DNA from: Thermoplasmata archaeon
GTDB lineage: Archaea > Thermoplasmatota > Thermoplasmata > Thermoplasmatales > Thermoplasmataceae
Assembly: GCA_021817455.1 (NCBI GenBank)
Contig: JAKAUW010000013.1
Coordinates: 1-64,000, forward strand
Reading direction: 5' to 3'
Length of the DNA stretch: 64,000 nt
Within the stretch, counting starts at the first letter, position 1, and each line of letters begins with the position of its first letter. This document shows, piece by piece, positions 51,339 to 61,920 of the stretch. Under the pieces are notes generated by a model. The model ran no database searches, was not told where the DNA came from, and worked only from the letters and a program-made list of their open reading frames with translations. A program made the translations under genes and the position numbers.

Positions 51339-52349
51339 TTACCAACCTCTTTCCTGGAGCCTCATTTCCTTTGGCATCTGTTCAATGTCCAGACCCTGCA
51401 TTCCGGCTAGCCCAGAGGAAACTCCGCCTATAATCTTGTAATCCTCATAATTCTCTACAGCTTCTACAACCGCCTTTGCCATCCGTTCAGGGTCTTTAGA
51501 CTTGAATATACCGCTTCCAACAAATACTCCATCCATGCCAAGTTTCATCATCAGGGCACCGTCAGCTGGCGTCGCAACTCCACCTGCTGCAAAGTTTACT
51601 ACCGGGAGCCTGCCAAGCTTTCTAACTTCCTTAAGGACCTTAAGAACTTCTGCCTCCATCTTCTCAAGATTTTGTCCGTAAAAGAGATTGTACCCTGTGA
51701 GATAGTTTTCATCACCAAAGAGATCCTGGGATGCAGTTTTCCTTAGAACGCAATAGTTCTCGGCGATCCTTTCTGCAACCTTTTTCAATTCCTCCTGGCT
51801 AAGATCTTTTATTATCCCGATCTCTTCATTGACCATTCTGATATGCCTTACTGCCTCCACAACATTTCCTGTCCCCGCTTCCCCTTTTGTTCGAATCATG
51901 GCAGCTCCTTCGACAATTCTTCTCACCGCTTCTGGCAGAGTCCTTGCACCACATACTACTGGTACCTTAAGCTGCTTCTTGTAAACATGGAAGAACGGAT
52001 CCGCAGGAGTCAGAACTTCACTTTCATCAAGCATGTCTACACCAAGGGCTTCCAGCGTGTATCCCTCTGAAATATGGCCTATTCTTACCTTTGCCATTAC
52101 CGGTATTGAAACTGCATTGAGAATCTCCTTGATCTTTTCAGGGTCAGCCATTCTGGCAACACCCCCAGCCGCCCTGATATCTGCTGGAACTCTTTCAAGA
52201 GCCATAACCGATACTGCACCGGCATCCTCGGCGATTTTCGCCTGTTCTGCAGTGGTTACGTCCATGATGACGCCGCCCTTTGTCATTTTGGCAAATCCTC
52301 TCTTGATGAGTTCTTCGCCAAATCTCAATTCTGAGATGTCTGTGGACAT
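51339..52349 (-). CDS. pdxS: Pyridoxal 5'-phosphate synthase, lyase subunit
   Basis: Builds PLP from ribose 5-phosphate, glyceraldehyde 3-phosphate and ammonia as a dodecamer with PdxT. The blocks [25 protein letters not shown] (with a catalytic lysine), [25 protein letters not shown] and [17 protein letters not shown] are all present. ATG 52349 ([11 protein letters not shown]) is the family start. A frame running 35 codons further upstream would cross its promoter. The partner gene pdxT is not in the window. Confidence 0.96.
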   Translation of the reverse strand: MSTDISELRFGEELIKRGFAKMTKGGVIMDVTTAEQAKIAEDAGAVSVMALERVPADIRAAGGVARMADPEKIKEILNAVSIPVMAKVRIGHISEGYTLEALGVDMLDESEVLTPADPFFHVYKKQLKVPVVCGARTLPEAVRRIVEGAAMIRTKGEAGTGNVVEAVRHIRMVNEEIGIIKDLSQEELKKVAERIAENYCVLRKTASQDLFGDENYLTGYNLFYGQNLEKMEAEVLKVLKEVRKLGRLPVVNFAAGGVATPADGALMMKLGMDGVFVGSGIFKSKDPERMAKAVVEAVENYEDYKIIGGVSSGLAGMQGLDIEQMPKEMRLQERGW

Positions 52350-52374
52350 GTTAATCGAGATTGGATAGGAGAAG

Positions 52375-52385
52375 ATTATAAATAT
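52375..52385 (-). promoter_or_regulatory. TATA box of pdxS
   Basis: ATATTTATAAT on the minus strand lies about 31 bp before ATG 52349 and excludes the longer N terminus. It is divergent from the glycosyltransferase promoter. Confidence 0.5.
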
Positions 52386-52493
52386 CTTTATAGGTAAGTT
52401 GAAAAATCTTGAGGAATACGCTTTTTGTAAACTTTTTCCGACTTTACAGCCCAAAGTTTTAAACCTAAAGATACATAACAGATTAGAATAATA

Positions 52494-53579
52494 ATGGCAG
52501 GTCCTAAGGTTGACAGTGTTGCCATAATACTACCTGTCGTGAACGAACGGCCAAATCTGGAAAACCTACTTCCCGAACTGGAAGATTACACAGTATACGT
52601 TGTGGACGATGGAAGCACCGATGGAACTCAGCAGATATGCGCACTGTGGAGCAATGTTCATCTGGTCGAGCGTCACAGGAGAATGGGTCTGGTGTCCGCT
52701 ATTCTGGAAGGATTCAAGAGGCTCCCCCCAACTTGTAGATATGCCGTTGTTATGGATTCTGACTTTTCTCACAATCCATCTTATATCCCTGAACTTATCA
52801 AAACCGCCTCAGAAAAACAGGCAGATCTTGTGGTTGGCTCCCGTTATGTTCCCGGTGGAAAGAACAGGGATTCAATCAAGAGAAGGCTCATCAGCATAGG
52901 GGGCAACATAGCCTTCAGATCTACATTTTCTGCTAAAGTAAGGGATGCTACAAGCGGATACAGGGTTTACTCAGCCAGTGCCATGGAATTCCTGCTAGAT
53001 TCCAATTATGTCGAGGCAATAAGCCCGTCATATGCTGGCCAGATTGACATCATGAGAAGGCTTATCGGTAATGGCTTCAAAGTGTGCGAATATCCAATAA
53101 AGTTTGTGAAAAGGTCCCAGGGGAAAAGCAAGCTTAAATTCAATGATATCGGGAATTTCGCCTCACTAATTTTCAAGAAGGGCAACATTGGCAGGTATGT
53201 CATTGTGGGAATATCAGGGGTATTTGTAAACTATCTCATACTTTTCCTTCTCTATGGCTATATGGGATTCCCTGCCAGTCCTCTTGCAGTTGAAGCGAGC
53301 GTTGTTTCCAACTTCGTGCTTAATGATAGATTCACGTTTAAGAAAAGGCCTACAACGGGAAAGACCACATTTCTTTTCAGGCTCGCTAGATTCAATTTCT
53401 TCAGTTTGCTTGGTATAGGCGTTAATGCGGGAATCTTCTACATCCTGTTAACTAGTGGCATTATCAATAAAGGAAGCATTTATGGAATTGGAATCGCACA
53501 ATTTGTGGGAATAGTATGCGCTTTCCTCGTAACTTATCTCTCCTCAACATTCTACGTTTGGAGGGAAAGTGAGAAGTGA
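52494..53579 (+). CDS. Dolichol-phosphate mannose synthase-like GT2 with GtrA domain
   Basis: A 361-residue membrane glycosyltransferase. The GT2 domain (1-225) has [22 protein letters not shown], the DSDFSHNP metal motif and SGYRVYS. The C-terminal GtrA domain (225-361) has four helices with [17 protein letters not shown] and NDRFTFKK. This is the layout of the Pyrococcus furiosus dolichol-phosphate mannose synthase, so it probably makes a polyprenyl-phosphate sugar donor for protein N-glycosylation or lipid glycosylation. It overlaps the next gene by 4 nt (GTGA). Confidence 0.9.
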   Translation: MAGPKVDSVAIILPVVNERPNLENLLPELEDYTVYVVDDGSTDGTQQICALWSNVHLVERHRRMGLVSAILEGFKRLPPTCRYAVVMDSDFSHNPSYIPELIKTASEKQADLVVGSRYVPGGKNRDSIKRRLISIGGNIAFRSTFSAKVRDATSGYRVYSASAMEFLLDSNYVEAISPSYAGQIDIMRRLIGNGFKVCEYPIKFVKRSQGKSKLKFNDIGNFASLIFKKGNIGRYVIVGISGVFVNYLILFLLYGYMGFPASPLAVEASVVSNFVLNDRFTFKKRPTTGKTTFLFRLARFNFFSLLGIGVNAGIFYILLTSGIINKGSIYGIGIAQFVGIVCAFLVTYLSSTFYVWRESEK

Positions 53580-55486
53580 ATGGGAGCCAGGAAAATTTAA
53601 TTCTCGTTATCAGGTTTTCATTCATCGCGATTAGTTCTGCATTAATTGCAATTCCACAGATCCTCTGGAGCGAGTTTGGTTATCAGGGCATTTTGCTCAT
53701 CGCACTGGAGTCCTTTTCCATTTTCCTTGGTTTCCTTTTTCTTCTTAGTGGACTCGCAGCAAAGCTTCCCGTACCAGCGCTGAATTTCACTCAAAAAATT
53801 TTGTCTAGGATTGAGGCAGAGACATCTGGTGGCAAACTTCTCATAAAACTCGCTCCTCTTGGCTTTCTGGCTTACACCGTATATCTTATAGTTCCTGTTT
53901 TTCTTTCAGGCATGGAGCATTATGGCGCTGTGCCATTTAATTACGAAGTGTTGCTGGTTATAGCGACAGGGTCATCTTTGGCAATGCTGGCATTACTTCA
54001 TTTGATGGAGACCAAAACTTCAAGAAAGCTTACAAGGCTGTTTTACCTTCCCATTGCTGCACTGGCTCTTACCTGGGCCATCGCATTCTGGGTTGGGTCA
54101 CCAAAATTCCCTACTGATGAAATGCTGTTGGACTACTACTCAGCTCACCTCACACTTCAAGGAATAAATCCCTATGTTGTGACAAATACATCTGGAGTTT
54201 TTGGTTTCATACATTCATCTATCCCCGGTTTTCCTCTGAGCATCGGCACGCCATTGCTTACAGGAGGGCTTGTAACCAGCCTCAGTTACCCTGCCCTTTC
54301 AATTTTTTCCTATATCCCTGCCCAGATTCTTGGAATAAGCCCTTCAGCTACTCTTCTTCCTCTTTATGTTGTGCCCGCATTGATGATTTTCTCTCTTTAT
54401 TCAGGCTTAAAATACAGACTACTTTCGCTCTTTCCCGTGTTTATCCTCCTTCTGAATCCTTCATACCTAATCCAGACTGGACTGGGCTACCCTGACATCT
54501 TGTGGACAATCTTGATGCTCATTTCAGTTTCGACCTATAAAAAACCGGCACTCTCTGGGCTTTCTGTGGGATTAGCTCTCGCAGTTAAGCAAATTCCATG
54601 GGTAGTTTTCCCATTTTTCCTCATATTTATTTTCAAGGAAACAGGCAGGAGGGCAGGAATTGTGTGGTCAACTTTTGCGGTTGTAGCATTCCTTTTGCCT
54701 AATCTGCCATTTATAGCCAGTGATCCTTCCTCTTTTTTCCATGCATTGGCATCACCCGGGCTCCTTCCGCTCATCGGCATAGGATTTGGTCCTTCCCAAC
54801 TGGGTTTTCTTGGAATACTCCCACTCTCTAGGGAATTCTTTACTGCCTTGGTCGTGTGCCTGGGGATATCATTTGTGATCGTTTACATTTCATATTATGA
54901 TAGGTTAAGATTCGCTTTTCTTGCTTTTCCATTAATTATTTTTCTTTTCAATTACAGGTTCCTCCTTGATTACGAAATCTTCTGGCCCATCATCGCACTC
55001 GCCATTCCCGCACTTATGAACACAGAAAAAGGTGAGACTTTAAGCGGAGAGCACAAAAGAGTAAGTTTAAAAGGAAAAGAAAAAGCAATAGCACTGGCTA
55101 TCGCCGTGTTGCTTCTTGGAGTACCCCTTGGAATTCAAGCCATGCATCCAGTTACCAGTGATATAAGCATGGGTGATATTAGCATTGAATCAACAGGGAA
55201 CGGCAATATAACCGCAATCTCATTGAACATTTTGGTTGAAAATGGCAATTTATCATATGGGCAGATACTTTACAGGATAGTCCCCCTATCATCGATGCCT
55301 AACCTGAACGGATACCTCTGGCAGCATGGCAATATAACCATGGGGATCAAAGGAGCAATGATAACCATTTTACCGGAAAATTCACAACAACAGATACCGG
55401 CCAATGGAAATTACCGCATCATAGCTTATTATGGGGCAAACTCATCAACTTCACAATTCACAGTTAGCAATGGCAATATTACTTGA
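53576..55486 (+). CDS. Predicted GT-C-like membrane glycosyltransferase
   Basis: A 636-residue protein with about 13-14 hydrophobic segments. The first outer loop has PTDEMLLDYYSAHLTLQGINPYV, resembling the acidic loop motif of GT-C enzymes that use polyprenyl-phosphate sugars. The end is a beta-rich, Asn-rich outer domain. The GTG start overlaps the donor-synthase stop, so this enzyme likely uses the donor made by its neighbour. The acceptor is unknown. The call rests on topology and context, not on a clear family match. Confidence 0.65.
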   Translation: MNGSQENLILVIRFSFIAISSALIAIPQILWSEFGYQGILLIALESFSIFLGFLFLLSGLAAKLPVPALNFTQKILSRIEAETSGGKLLIKLAPLGFLAYTVYLIVPVFLSGMEHYGAVPFNYEVLLVIATGSSLAMLALLHLMETKTSRKLTRLFYLPIAALALTWAIAFWVGSPKFPTDEMLLDYYSAHLTLQGINPYVVTNTSGVFGFIHSSIPGFPLSIGTPLLTGGLVTSLSYPALSIFSYIPAQILGISPSATLLPLYVVPALMIFSLYSGLKYRLLSLFPVFILLLNPSYLIQTGLGYPDILWTILMLISVSTYKKPALSGLSVGLALAVKQIPWVVFPFFLIFIFKETGRRAGIVWSTFAVVAFLLPNLPFIASDPSSFFHALASPGLLPLIGIGFGPSQLGFLGILPLSREFFTALVVCLGISFVIVYISYYDRLRFAFLAFPLIIFLFNYRFLLDYEIFWPIIALAIPALMNTEKGETLSGEHKRVSLKGKEKAIALAIAVLLLGVPLGIQAMHPVTSDISMGDISIESTGNGNITAISLNILVENGNLSYGQILYRIVPLSSMPNLNGYLWQHGNITMGIKGAMITILPENSQQQIPANGNYRIIAYYGANSSTSQFTVSNGNIT

Positions 55487-55599
55487 AATTTGGAATGTCT
55501 GTTGAAATCTCCGGATTAGTTAAAGAATGGCATTTATCACAAAAATCGGTTTTTAAGTAAAAACCCGCAGATTCCAATTTTGCCGAGGTTTCTGAAGAC

Positions 55600-55610
55600 A
55601 AATATATAGT
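55600..55610 (+). promoter_or_regulatory. TATA box of the TauE-DUF1634 pair
   Basis: AAATATATAGT is centred 26 bp before ATG 55631, implying a leaderless transcript. Confidence 0.55.
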
Positions 55611-55630
55611 AGTCAGAGATTCAGGGTTGA

Positions 55631-56617
55631 ATGACTGCTATCCTATACATAGCACTAAAGTTCCTTTCAATCGTAGTGGGCGGGATTGCAGCTGGTACTA
55701 TCGGTTCACTGACGGGCCTTGGTGGGGCTACGGTTCTTGTTCCACTCTTGTCACTATTTTATGGAATTCCTATTATTTATGCGACAGGTGCAAGCCTTGT
55801 ATCTACCATCGCAACTTCTGCGGGAAGTGCTAGCGCATATACAAGGGAAAAGATCACCAATGTGAAAATAGGGATTGGGCTTGAGATTGCCACTACAGCA
55901 GGTGCCATAGTAGGATCACTTACTGCAGTATACATCAACAACAACAATTATTCCTGGGCAATCTACATAATTTTCGGTGTGGTGCTGCTGGGTTCACTGA
56001 TACCCACAGTCCAGAGAGGCAAATACGAAGAGCCTCTCCCCATAAAGGCAGACTGGTCAACAAAACTTTTCCAGCTTACAGGTTCCTATTATGACAAGAG
56101 ACTCAAAAAGAAGGTCGATTATGAAGGAGTAAGGTGGTGGCTCGCTGAATTTATAATGTTTTTTGCAGGAGTCATTTCAGGTCTTCTTGGCATCGGAAGC
56201 GGAGCGTTGAAGGTTCTGGGAATGGACTGGGCAATGAATTTACCCATGAAGGTAACTACCACAACTAGCAACTTTATGATAGGAATTACGGCTGCCACAG
56301 GTAGCTCCATTTACTGGTATAATGGATATATTCAGGTATTCATAGCTGCAGCCACAGCAATTGGCGTCCTTATAGGTTCTTTCATCGGGGCCAGGATCCT
56401 TATGAAAATAACTAACAAGAACATCAGGTGGATATTCTTTGCAATACTGTCATTCCTGGGCGCCGAAATGTTACTGCGCGGGCTTCAGAAATCCCGGGCC
56501 CTGAACATTTCACTTGACCTGGAGGTTGTAATCTCGGCAATATTTGCTTTCATAATGATAAGCGGGCTTTACATATATACAGTGAGGGGTGTTGAAAGAC
56601 ATGCAAAAGGAAATTGA
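55631..56617 (+). CDS. TauE/SafE-family membrane transporter
   Basis: A 328-residue transporter of the TauE/SafE (sulfite exporter) family. The two inverted halves each carry the glycine-rich signature: AAGTIGSLTGLGGATVLVP and SGLLGIGSGALKVLGMDWAM, separated by a soluble loop (about 125-170). Members move sulfite, sulfoacetate and other small organic anions, but the substrate here is unknown. It is followed by a DUF1634 gene, a pairing seen in many archaea and bacteria. Confidence 0.9.
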   Translation: MTAILYIALKFLSIVVGGIAAGTIGSLTGLGGATVLVPLLSLFYGIPIIYATGASLVSTIATSAGSASAYTREKITNVKIGIGLEIATTAGAIVGSLTAVYINNNNYSWAIYIIFGVVLLGSLIPTVQRGKYEEPLPIKADWSTKLFQLTGSYYDKRLKKKVDYEGVRWWLAEFIMFFAGVISGLLGIGSGALKVLGMDWAMNLPMKVTTTTSNFMIGITAATGSSIYWYNGYIQVFIAAATAIGVLIGSFIGARILMKITNKNIRWIFFAILSFLGAEMLLRGLQKSRALNISLDLEVVISAIFAFIMISGLYIYTVRGVERHAKGN

Positions 56618-56993
56618 TCTTGATCTCATAACAAGTTATGTACTGAGAACTGGTGTAGTAGTAAGTTTATTCTTCATCCTATTTGGCACTATTCTGCTAT
56701 TTGTCAGGAACGGAGGCATGAACCACACCCTTTCTTATCTTTCAAATTTCAGCAACAGCTTCGACTCCCATTCCATTCCCCTTGGAGGTATACCCGCAGG
56801 CCTTGCCGCCCTTGATGGAATTTATTATATAACTACAGGCCTGTGGGTCCTGATCTTCACGCCAATTTCGGTGGTATTTATCGCAATAATCGACTTCCTG
56901 AAAGATAAGAACAAACTTTACGTGGCAATGAGCATAGTAGTGCTTTTCAACCTGTTTTTTGCCATGCTGGTGATACCGAGAATAACCTTATGA
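56601..56993 (+). CDS. DUF1634 membrane protein
   Basis: A 130-residue protein with three predicted helices (VVSLFFILFGTILLF, GLWVLIFTPISVVFIAI, LYVAMSIVVLFNLFFAML). The start DLITSYVLRTGVVVSL and the LTPI-like IFTPISVV block fit DUF1634 (PF07843). It overlaps the TauE gene and probably forms a unit with it. ATG 56601 is chosen over GTG 56589 and TTG 56592. Confidence 0.8.
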   Translation: MQKEIDLDLITSYVLRTGVVVSLFFILFGTILLFVRNGGMNHTLSYLSNFSNSFDSHSIPLGGIPAGLAALDGIYYITTGLWVLIFTPISVVFIAIIDFLKDKNKLYVAMSIVVLFNLFFAMLVIPRITL

Positions 56994-57080
56994 CTTAAAT
57001 TTCACTGAGGGCAGGAAATTTGCTCTATCTGTGAAAAAATCTTTATAATTGATGTGGGGATTTAAGGGCAGGGTCGTATA

Positions 57081-58535
57081 ATGCTAAATTTTGAGCGTGT
57101 CAAAATAGCACATGAAGACCCCCAGAAGAGGGTTAAGAGTTTCCAGCTGGAGCCAGTAAAAGAGTACACAGATAGCGAAGCCATTGCTGAATCAAGCAGG
57201 TGCATTGGCTGCAATATCTGCACACAGGCGTGCCCTGCCAGCCTGGATATTGGCGGTTATATTAACAGTACGGCAGTAGGCGATCCGGCCCAGACCGTCA
57301 GGATAGTTTTTGAGAATCTTCCCTTTCCTGCAGTAATAGGCAGGGTATGCACACATCTTTGCGAAGACATCTGTGTAATGTATGACACAGGTGGCCCAAT
57401 AGCTATCAGGCATATTAAGCGATATGCAGCTGACAAGTTCAATGATTATGGCGAAATCCTGCAGCTCCCCAGAAAGAAATTTATCGGAAAAAAAGTCGCA
57501 GTTATCGGCGGTGGCCCATCCGGGCTGACGGCCTCATATTACCTGTCTATTCAAGGGATTAAGGTTACATTGTTTGAGAAACTCCCGGCGCTGGGAGGGT
57601 TTATGAAGACAGGTATCCCCAGATACAGGCTTCCGCAAGAGGTTATTGACAAGGAGATAGGATTCATAATTTCGCAGGGTGTTGATGTAAAGCTTAATAC
57701 GGAAGTTGGAAAAGACATCACATTTGATGAGATACTGAAGTCCTACGATGCCGTTTACATTTCAGTGGGTAACCAGAAACCACACATGACAGGCACCCCA
57801 GGCAGTGATGCCGAAAATGTAATCCATGCAACAGAATTCCTGAGGAGAGTAAGTTTCGGTGAACACATTGACGTTGGGAAGAATGTTGTGGTCATCGGCG
57901 GAGGATTTACTGCCAACGATTCATCCAGAACCTCTATAAGGCTCGGGGCAAAGAACGTATACATCATGTACAGAAGGCGGGAAATTGACCGCCCCGGTTA
58001 TCCTAGCATGAATGCAGATGAAGAAATGGAAGAATCCATTGAGGAATATGTCAATTATGTTTGGGAAGTAACTCCATTCGAGTACGTCAAGGAAGGGAAC
58101 AGGGCTGTAAAGCTCAGGTATTGGCAGAATGAGATGGTTACTGAAAAGGGGGGTCGCGCCAAGCCAGTCCCGAACAAAGATAAGGTACACGAAATAGATG
58201 TAGATTTCATAATAGAGGCTACAGGGCAGGAAACTGATTATGGATTCATGGGAGATGAGTATCTCAGGAATCTCCGTTTAACGCCTCAGGGCCAACCCAT
58301 TACCAATGAAACAGGCATGACATCCCTAAAGGGGGTCTTTTCAGGAGGGGATTCCACAAACACTTCCAGGGACCTCATAAGTGCGGTAAGGGATGCAGAC
58401 AAAGCTGTAAATGGAATTCTAGGATATCTCAATGTCATGGATCAGGTAAACGAAGACAGGCTTCCAATTCTAGACCGGTGGAAAAAATTCTCCCCGACCT
58501 CGGCAAAAATGGCTTATGCCGAGAGGTCCAGGTAA
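57081..58535 (+). CDS. GltD/NfnL-type NAD(P)-dependent flavoprotein
   Basis: A 484-residue oxidoreductase. The N-terminal iron-sulfur domain (about 1-125) has [16 protein letters not shown] and [10 protein letters not shown], coordinating 4Fe-4S clusters. The FAD fold [17 protein letters not shown] (about 139-155) and the NAD(P) fold [17 protein letters not shown] (about 275-291) follow, with GIPRYRLP and the closing GVFSGGD. This is the small subunit of glutamate synthase or NfnB family. No large subunit (GltB) or NfnA partner is adjacent, so it is a stand-alone form of unknown partner. Confidence 0.85.
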   Translation: MLNFERVKIAHEDPQKRVKSFQLEPVKEYTDSEAIAESSRCIGCNICTQACPASLDIGGYINSTAVGDPAQTVRIVFENLPFPAVIGRVCTHLCEDICVMYDTGGPIAIRHIKRYAADKFNDYGEILQLPRKKFIGKKVAVIGGGPSGLTASYYLSIQGIKVTLFEKLPALGGFMKTGIPRYRLPQEVIDKEIGFIISQGVDVKLNTEVGKDITFDEILKSYDAVYISVGNQKPHMTGTPGSDAENVIHATEFLRRVSFGEHIDVGKNVVVIGGGFTANDSSRTSIRLGAKNVYIMYRRREIDRPGYPSMNADEEMEESIEEYVNYVWEVTPFEYVKEGNRAVKLRYWQNEMVTEKGGRAKPVPNKDKVHEIDVDFIIEATGQETDYGFMGDEYLRNLRLTPQGQPITNETGMTSLKGVFSGGDSTNTSRDLISAVRDADKAVNGILGYLNVMDQVNEDRLPILDRWKKFSPTSAKMAYAERSR

Positions 58536-58537
58536 AT

Positions 58538-59863
58538 TTATTTTATAATGGTTTCAAAGCCCGTGTAAGGAATCAATGCTTTCGGAACCTGGAAGCCTGT
58601 CTGATCTTTGAGCTGGTTGTTTTCCATAATGGCAACAAGTGCCCTTGTGGTGGCAACTGCAGTGCTGTTGAGTGTGTGGACAAACCTGTTCCCTCCCTTT
58701 GCCCTGTACCTTATATTCAGGGACCTTGCCTGGTAATCGGTGTCGTTCGAAGCTGAAACTACTTCCCTGAATTTTCCCTGCGATGGGAACCATGCCTCTA
58801 TGTCATATTTTCTCGCAGCAAGATTTCCCAGGTCTCCTGAGCATATGTTCACCACTCTGTAAGGTAACTCCAGATTTCTGAACATGTCTTCGGAATTTTT
58901 TACCAGTTCATCGAAGAAATCCCAGGAATCCTCAGGCTTGCAGTAAATAAACTGTTCAATTTTTGTGAACTGGTGCACCCGGAAAATGCCCTTTGTATCT
59001 TTCCCATGTGAACCTGCCTCCTTCCTGAAACAGGGGGATATCCCCGCCAGCCTCACAGGCAGGTTGCTTTCCTCAAGTATCTCGTCCTGGAAAAACGCTG
59101 CAAGTGGGTGTTCTGCAGTTGATATGAGGTAGAGGTCCTCGCCTTCAATCTTGTACAAAGTGTCTTTGAAGGTTTCAACGTCTGTTGCGCCCTCCATTGC
59201 CCTGTAGTTAAGCATAAATGGAGGCTCAACAAGTTCAAATCCCCTTTCTGATAGAAAATCTAGTGCATAGTTTACAAGGGCCAGTTCTAACTTCACTAGC
59301 CTGTTCTTCATAAAATAGAATCTTGCCCCTGAGGTCTTAGCTGCTCTCTCGAGATCAACAATCCCAATATCCTGCACTAGATCCACATGGCTCACGGGCC
59401 GGCTCATGAGCAGTTCGTATTCCATACCTTTGCTTGCTTTTTTGAAAGTTTCAACATCTTCCTTGAAGACCTTCGCCCTACCCCAAGTGCGTACGAGTAC
59501 AGCTTCTTCTTCAGTGAGGCAATGCGGAGCCTCTTTGTCTAGCAGATTGGGAATCAGTTTTGCAATTCTTGTTCTGGAATCTTCAATTTCTTTCTGTTCA
59601 CCCTCTATTAATGTTAATTTTGAGTTAAGTTCCCGCACTTTCTCCTTTATTTGAGAAGGGTCTCGGCCTTCCTTTATTGCTGTTGAAACTTCAAGGCTCA
59701 TGTTGTTCTTTTCATGTTTTACCTGGTTAATGGCCTTGAGTTTCTCCCTCCATTTCTCATCCAGTTCAAAGAACTGGTCAAGTATCTTTGAATCAAAGCC
59801 CCTGGCTTTACACGAATCATAGAATAAACTGGGGTTCTCCCTGAGAAGTTTGATGTCTATCAT
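58538..59863 (-). CDS. serS: Seryl-tRNA synthetase
   Basis: Class II synthetase that charges tRNA-Ser. The N-terminal helical hairpin (about 30-100, rich in K and E) contacts the long variable arm, motif 2 is in FRKEAGSHGKDTKGIFRVHQF and motif 3 in NSTAVATTRALVAIMEN. Its 441 residues are the common, non-methanogenic type. It is convergent with the GltD-like gene (3 bp). Confidence 0.95.
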   Translation of the reverse strand: MIDIKLLRENPSLFYDSCKARGFDSKILDQFFELDEKWREKLKAINQVKHEKNNMSLEVSTAIKEGRDPSQIKEKVRELNSKLTLIEGEQKEIEDSRTRIAKLIPNLLDKEAPHCLTEEEAVLVRTWGRAKVFKEDVETFKKASKGMEYELLMSRPVSHVDLVQDIGIVDLERAAKTSGARFYFMKNRLVKLELALVNYALDFLSERGFELVEPPFMLNYRAMEGATDVETFKDTLYKIEGEDLYLISTAEHPLAAFFQDEILEESNLPVRLAGISPCFRKEAGSHGKDTKGIFRVHQFTKIEQFIYCKPEDSWDFFDELVKNSEDMFRNLELPYRVVNICSGDLGNLAARKYDIEAWFPSQGKFREVVSASNDTDYQARSLNIRYRAKGGNRFVHTLNSTAVATTRALVAIMENNQLKDQTGFQVPKALIPYTGFETIIK

Positions 59864-59908
59864 TGATGAGTGGTTAAGATATATGTGGTAAAAAATTGTT
59901 ATGCTTGA

Positions 59909-60589
59909 TTAGAGATAGCTCCACCCGCCAACTCCTTCCTCGTCATCGTTGGTTCCATCGGTAAATTCCTTGATGACCCTTCTACTCATCTGCACCTTCG
60001 GGGCAGATCTGACTGATCTGAGCCTCTCGTCAATATCCCTGCTCATATAGCTGTAGGATAGATTGTCTTCCTGTGTCTTGAGTGTGCTCATGAATCCGCC
60101 TGTGTAGCTGAATATGTTTAGTAGTACGAGAGAACCTGGAAGAATGAGGGTAAAAGTCTTCAAGATGCCGTATCCTGTATAGAGGTCGTTAAGAAGTCCT
60201 GAATAAGCAAACAATTGGCTCTGGCTCACTGTCAGGACACCATTGCTGAAGTATTCATTAACTCCTGCCAATGCGCCAGACGTGAATGGAGCCATCGCGA
60301 AGGTAATCATCATTATGATTGAGGTGGCAATGAGGGAAGAAGTTAGAGCCTTTGAAGTGGTTCCGGATTTTCTACCGCCGAGATAACCGGCAATTGCAGG
60401 CCCGGCAATGGGTATCCACCAAAGCAGTAGTGAAAAAATTATGGAATAGTAAATACCTTTAGGCTGTGAGTAAGTCAGGATATCCTTCTTATTTCTCTTG
60501 TCATATTCCTTCTTCAAACTGTGGATTTTAAAATTCTCCTTGAAATTTCCCAAACCAAAAGCCTTAGGTGTCATCCAATTGTCCGACAT
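59909..60589 (-). CDS. Unknown membrane protein
   Basis: A 226-residue protein with three to four hydrophobic segments (about 48-66, 85-103, 145-165) and soluble ends. The block PIAGPAIAGYLGGRKSGTTSKAL resembles the GxxGGRKAG pattern in DUF5518-like archaeal membrane proteins, but the match is partial. The C terminus has DDEEGVGGWSYL. It is followed by serS after about 45 bp in the same orientation. No function is proposed. Confidence 0.65.
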   Translation of the reverse strand: MSDNWMTPKAFGLGNFKENFKIHSLKKEYDKRNKKDILTYSQPKGIYYSIIFSLLLWWIPIAGPAIAGYLGGRKSGTTSKALTSSLIATSIIMMITFAMAPFTSGALAGVNEYFSNGVLTVSQSQLFAYSGLLNDLYTGYGILKTFTLILPGSLVLLNIFSYTGGFMSTLKTQEDNLSYSYMSRDIDERLRSVRSAPKVQMSRRVIKEFTDGTNDDEEGVGGWSYL

Positions 60590-60689
60590 GCTATTAGCAG
60601 GTATATATATAATCTTTTTGACTCAAGAAATTATTGAAAAAATTATGAATGCAGGTGAGCCATTTCCTAGGATATCTGCCTACTGTAAA

Positions 60690-61904
60690 TCATGCACCAT
60701 ATTTTTCTGCCCTGTCAGACAACTGGAGCAGAACTTTCATGACATCTCCACTATTGATGTTGTAGGTACCATAAGTGCATGATATTTCATCAAATAATTT
60801 TGCACGATCTTTTCTTATTCCGCTCGAATTGAATAATATGGGCAAAGGATCTCCGGAATGGTCTTTCATTGCGCAAGGCGTCGAATGGTCTCCCGTAACA
60901 CAAACCACCGTATCTTGCAGAATCTTGCCAATATCTTTCATTGCTGCGTCTATTCTCTGTATAGCATCCCTCTTGGCGATGGGGTCTCCATCATGACCTG
61001 CAACGTCTGTGGCCTTGATATTCATAATGAGGAAATCATAATCGTTCAGTGTCCTGTACGCAGCTTCAAATTTTGCCCTGAAATCACTATCAAGCCTCCC
61101 AGTTGCACCTTCCACTGCGATGCTGTTCATCCCTATAAGGCGGCAAATGCCTGTTATCATTGGTATGCCGGATATGCACGCGGCTTTCATACCGTAAAGC
61201 TCGCTGAATGGGGTGAGCGATGGCGCCTGCCCTGCGCCCCTTATCAGTAGTTCATTAGCGGGTTCCTTTCCTTCCTTTATTCTTTTTGCGTTTAATGGAT
61301 GGTCAGCTAGTTTCTTCCTTGCCAGCGCAAGGTATTTGTTAAGGACATCTGCCGTGAATTTCGCTTTTTCATCCAGAGGCTTTACCTCTTGCACCCTCAG
61401 TCCTGGCTCATGCGGATCAGAATCAGTTATGCGGTCCATCAGGTCCTTGCCCCTCATGACGAGGGCTGCCCTGTGCTCAACTCCCGCCCTTACGAAGAAA
61501 TCCACTCCATCAACAGAGAAAGATAGTGCTTCCGCAAGTTTGTCTGTACCAGAGGTAATTCTTCCTGCCCTTCTGTCAGTCACCACGCCATTTGTATCAA
61601 CAGTACCGAAGTTTGCCCTGAAGGCAACATCTCCGCCGAGAACTGTCATTCCAAGGCCCATAGCCTCAAATGGTCCCCTCCCTGTGTAAAATTTTTCCGG
61701 GTCATAACCAAGCAATGAGAGGTGTGAGGTATCAGATCCGGTCCTGTATCCAGGGGATACAGGATGCATTATCCCGCACTGCCCGTCCTTTACAAGCCTG
61801 TTTAGGTTGGGCCTGTAAGCTGCCTGAAGTGCTGTTCTGCCCTGTAGCTCCACATTAGGCCTGTCTCCTAGCCCATCAAGAACAATAAGGAAGATTTTCT
61901 TCAT
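60690..61904 (-). CDS. apgM: 2,3-bisphosphoglycerate-independent phosphoglycerate mutase (ApgM)
   Basis: Archaeal phosphoglycerate mutase of the alkaline-phosphatase superfamily, 404 residues. The start MKKIFLIVLDGLGDRPN carries the first metal ligand, with TGRGPFEAMG, VAFRANFGT, KATDVAGHDGDP and VCVTGDHSTPC supplying the others. It interconverts 3- and 2-phosphoglycerate, one step before enolase. ATG 61904 is chosen because GGTGA lies eight bases upstream. The frame extends 29 codons further, overlapping ahcY. It is third in an operon after ahcY and a RibD-like gene. Confidence 0.94.
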   Translation of the reverse strand: MKKIFLIVLDGLGDRPNVELQGRTALQAAYRPNLNRLVKDGQCGIMHPVSPGYRTGSDTSHLSLLGYDPEKFYTGRGPFEAMGLGMTVLGGDVAFRANFGTVDTNGVVTDRRAGRITSGTDKLAEALSFSVDGVDFFVRAGVEHRAALVMRGKDLMDRITDSDPHEPGLRVQEVKPLDEKAKFTADVLNKYLALARKKLADHPLNAKRIKEGKEPANELLIRGAGQAPSLTPFSELYGMKAACISGIPMITGICRLIGMNSIAVEGATGRLDSDFRAKFEAAYRTLNDYDFLIMNIKATDVAGHDGDPIAKRDAIQRIDAAMKDIGKILQDTVVCVTGDHSTPCAMKDHSGDPLPILFNSSGIRKDRAKLFDEISCTYGTYNINSGDVMKVLLQLSDRAEKYGA

Positions 61905-61920
61905 GGTTAAAATCACCCGT

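Noticed and set aside
52350-52454. 35-residue N-terminal extension of PdxS
   Set aside because: It covers the pdxS promoter. The family starts at the internal MSTDISEL-type sequence.
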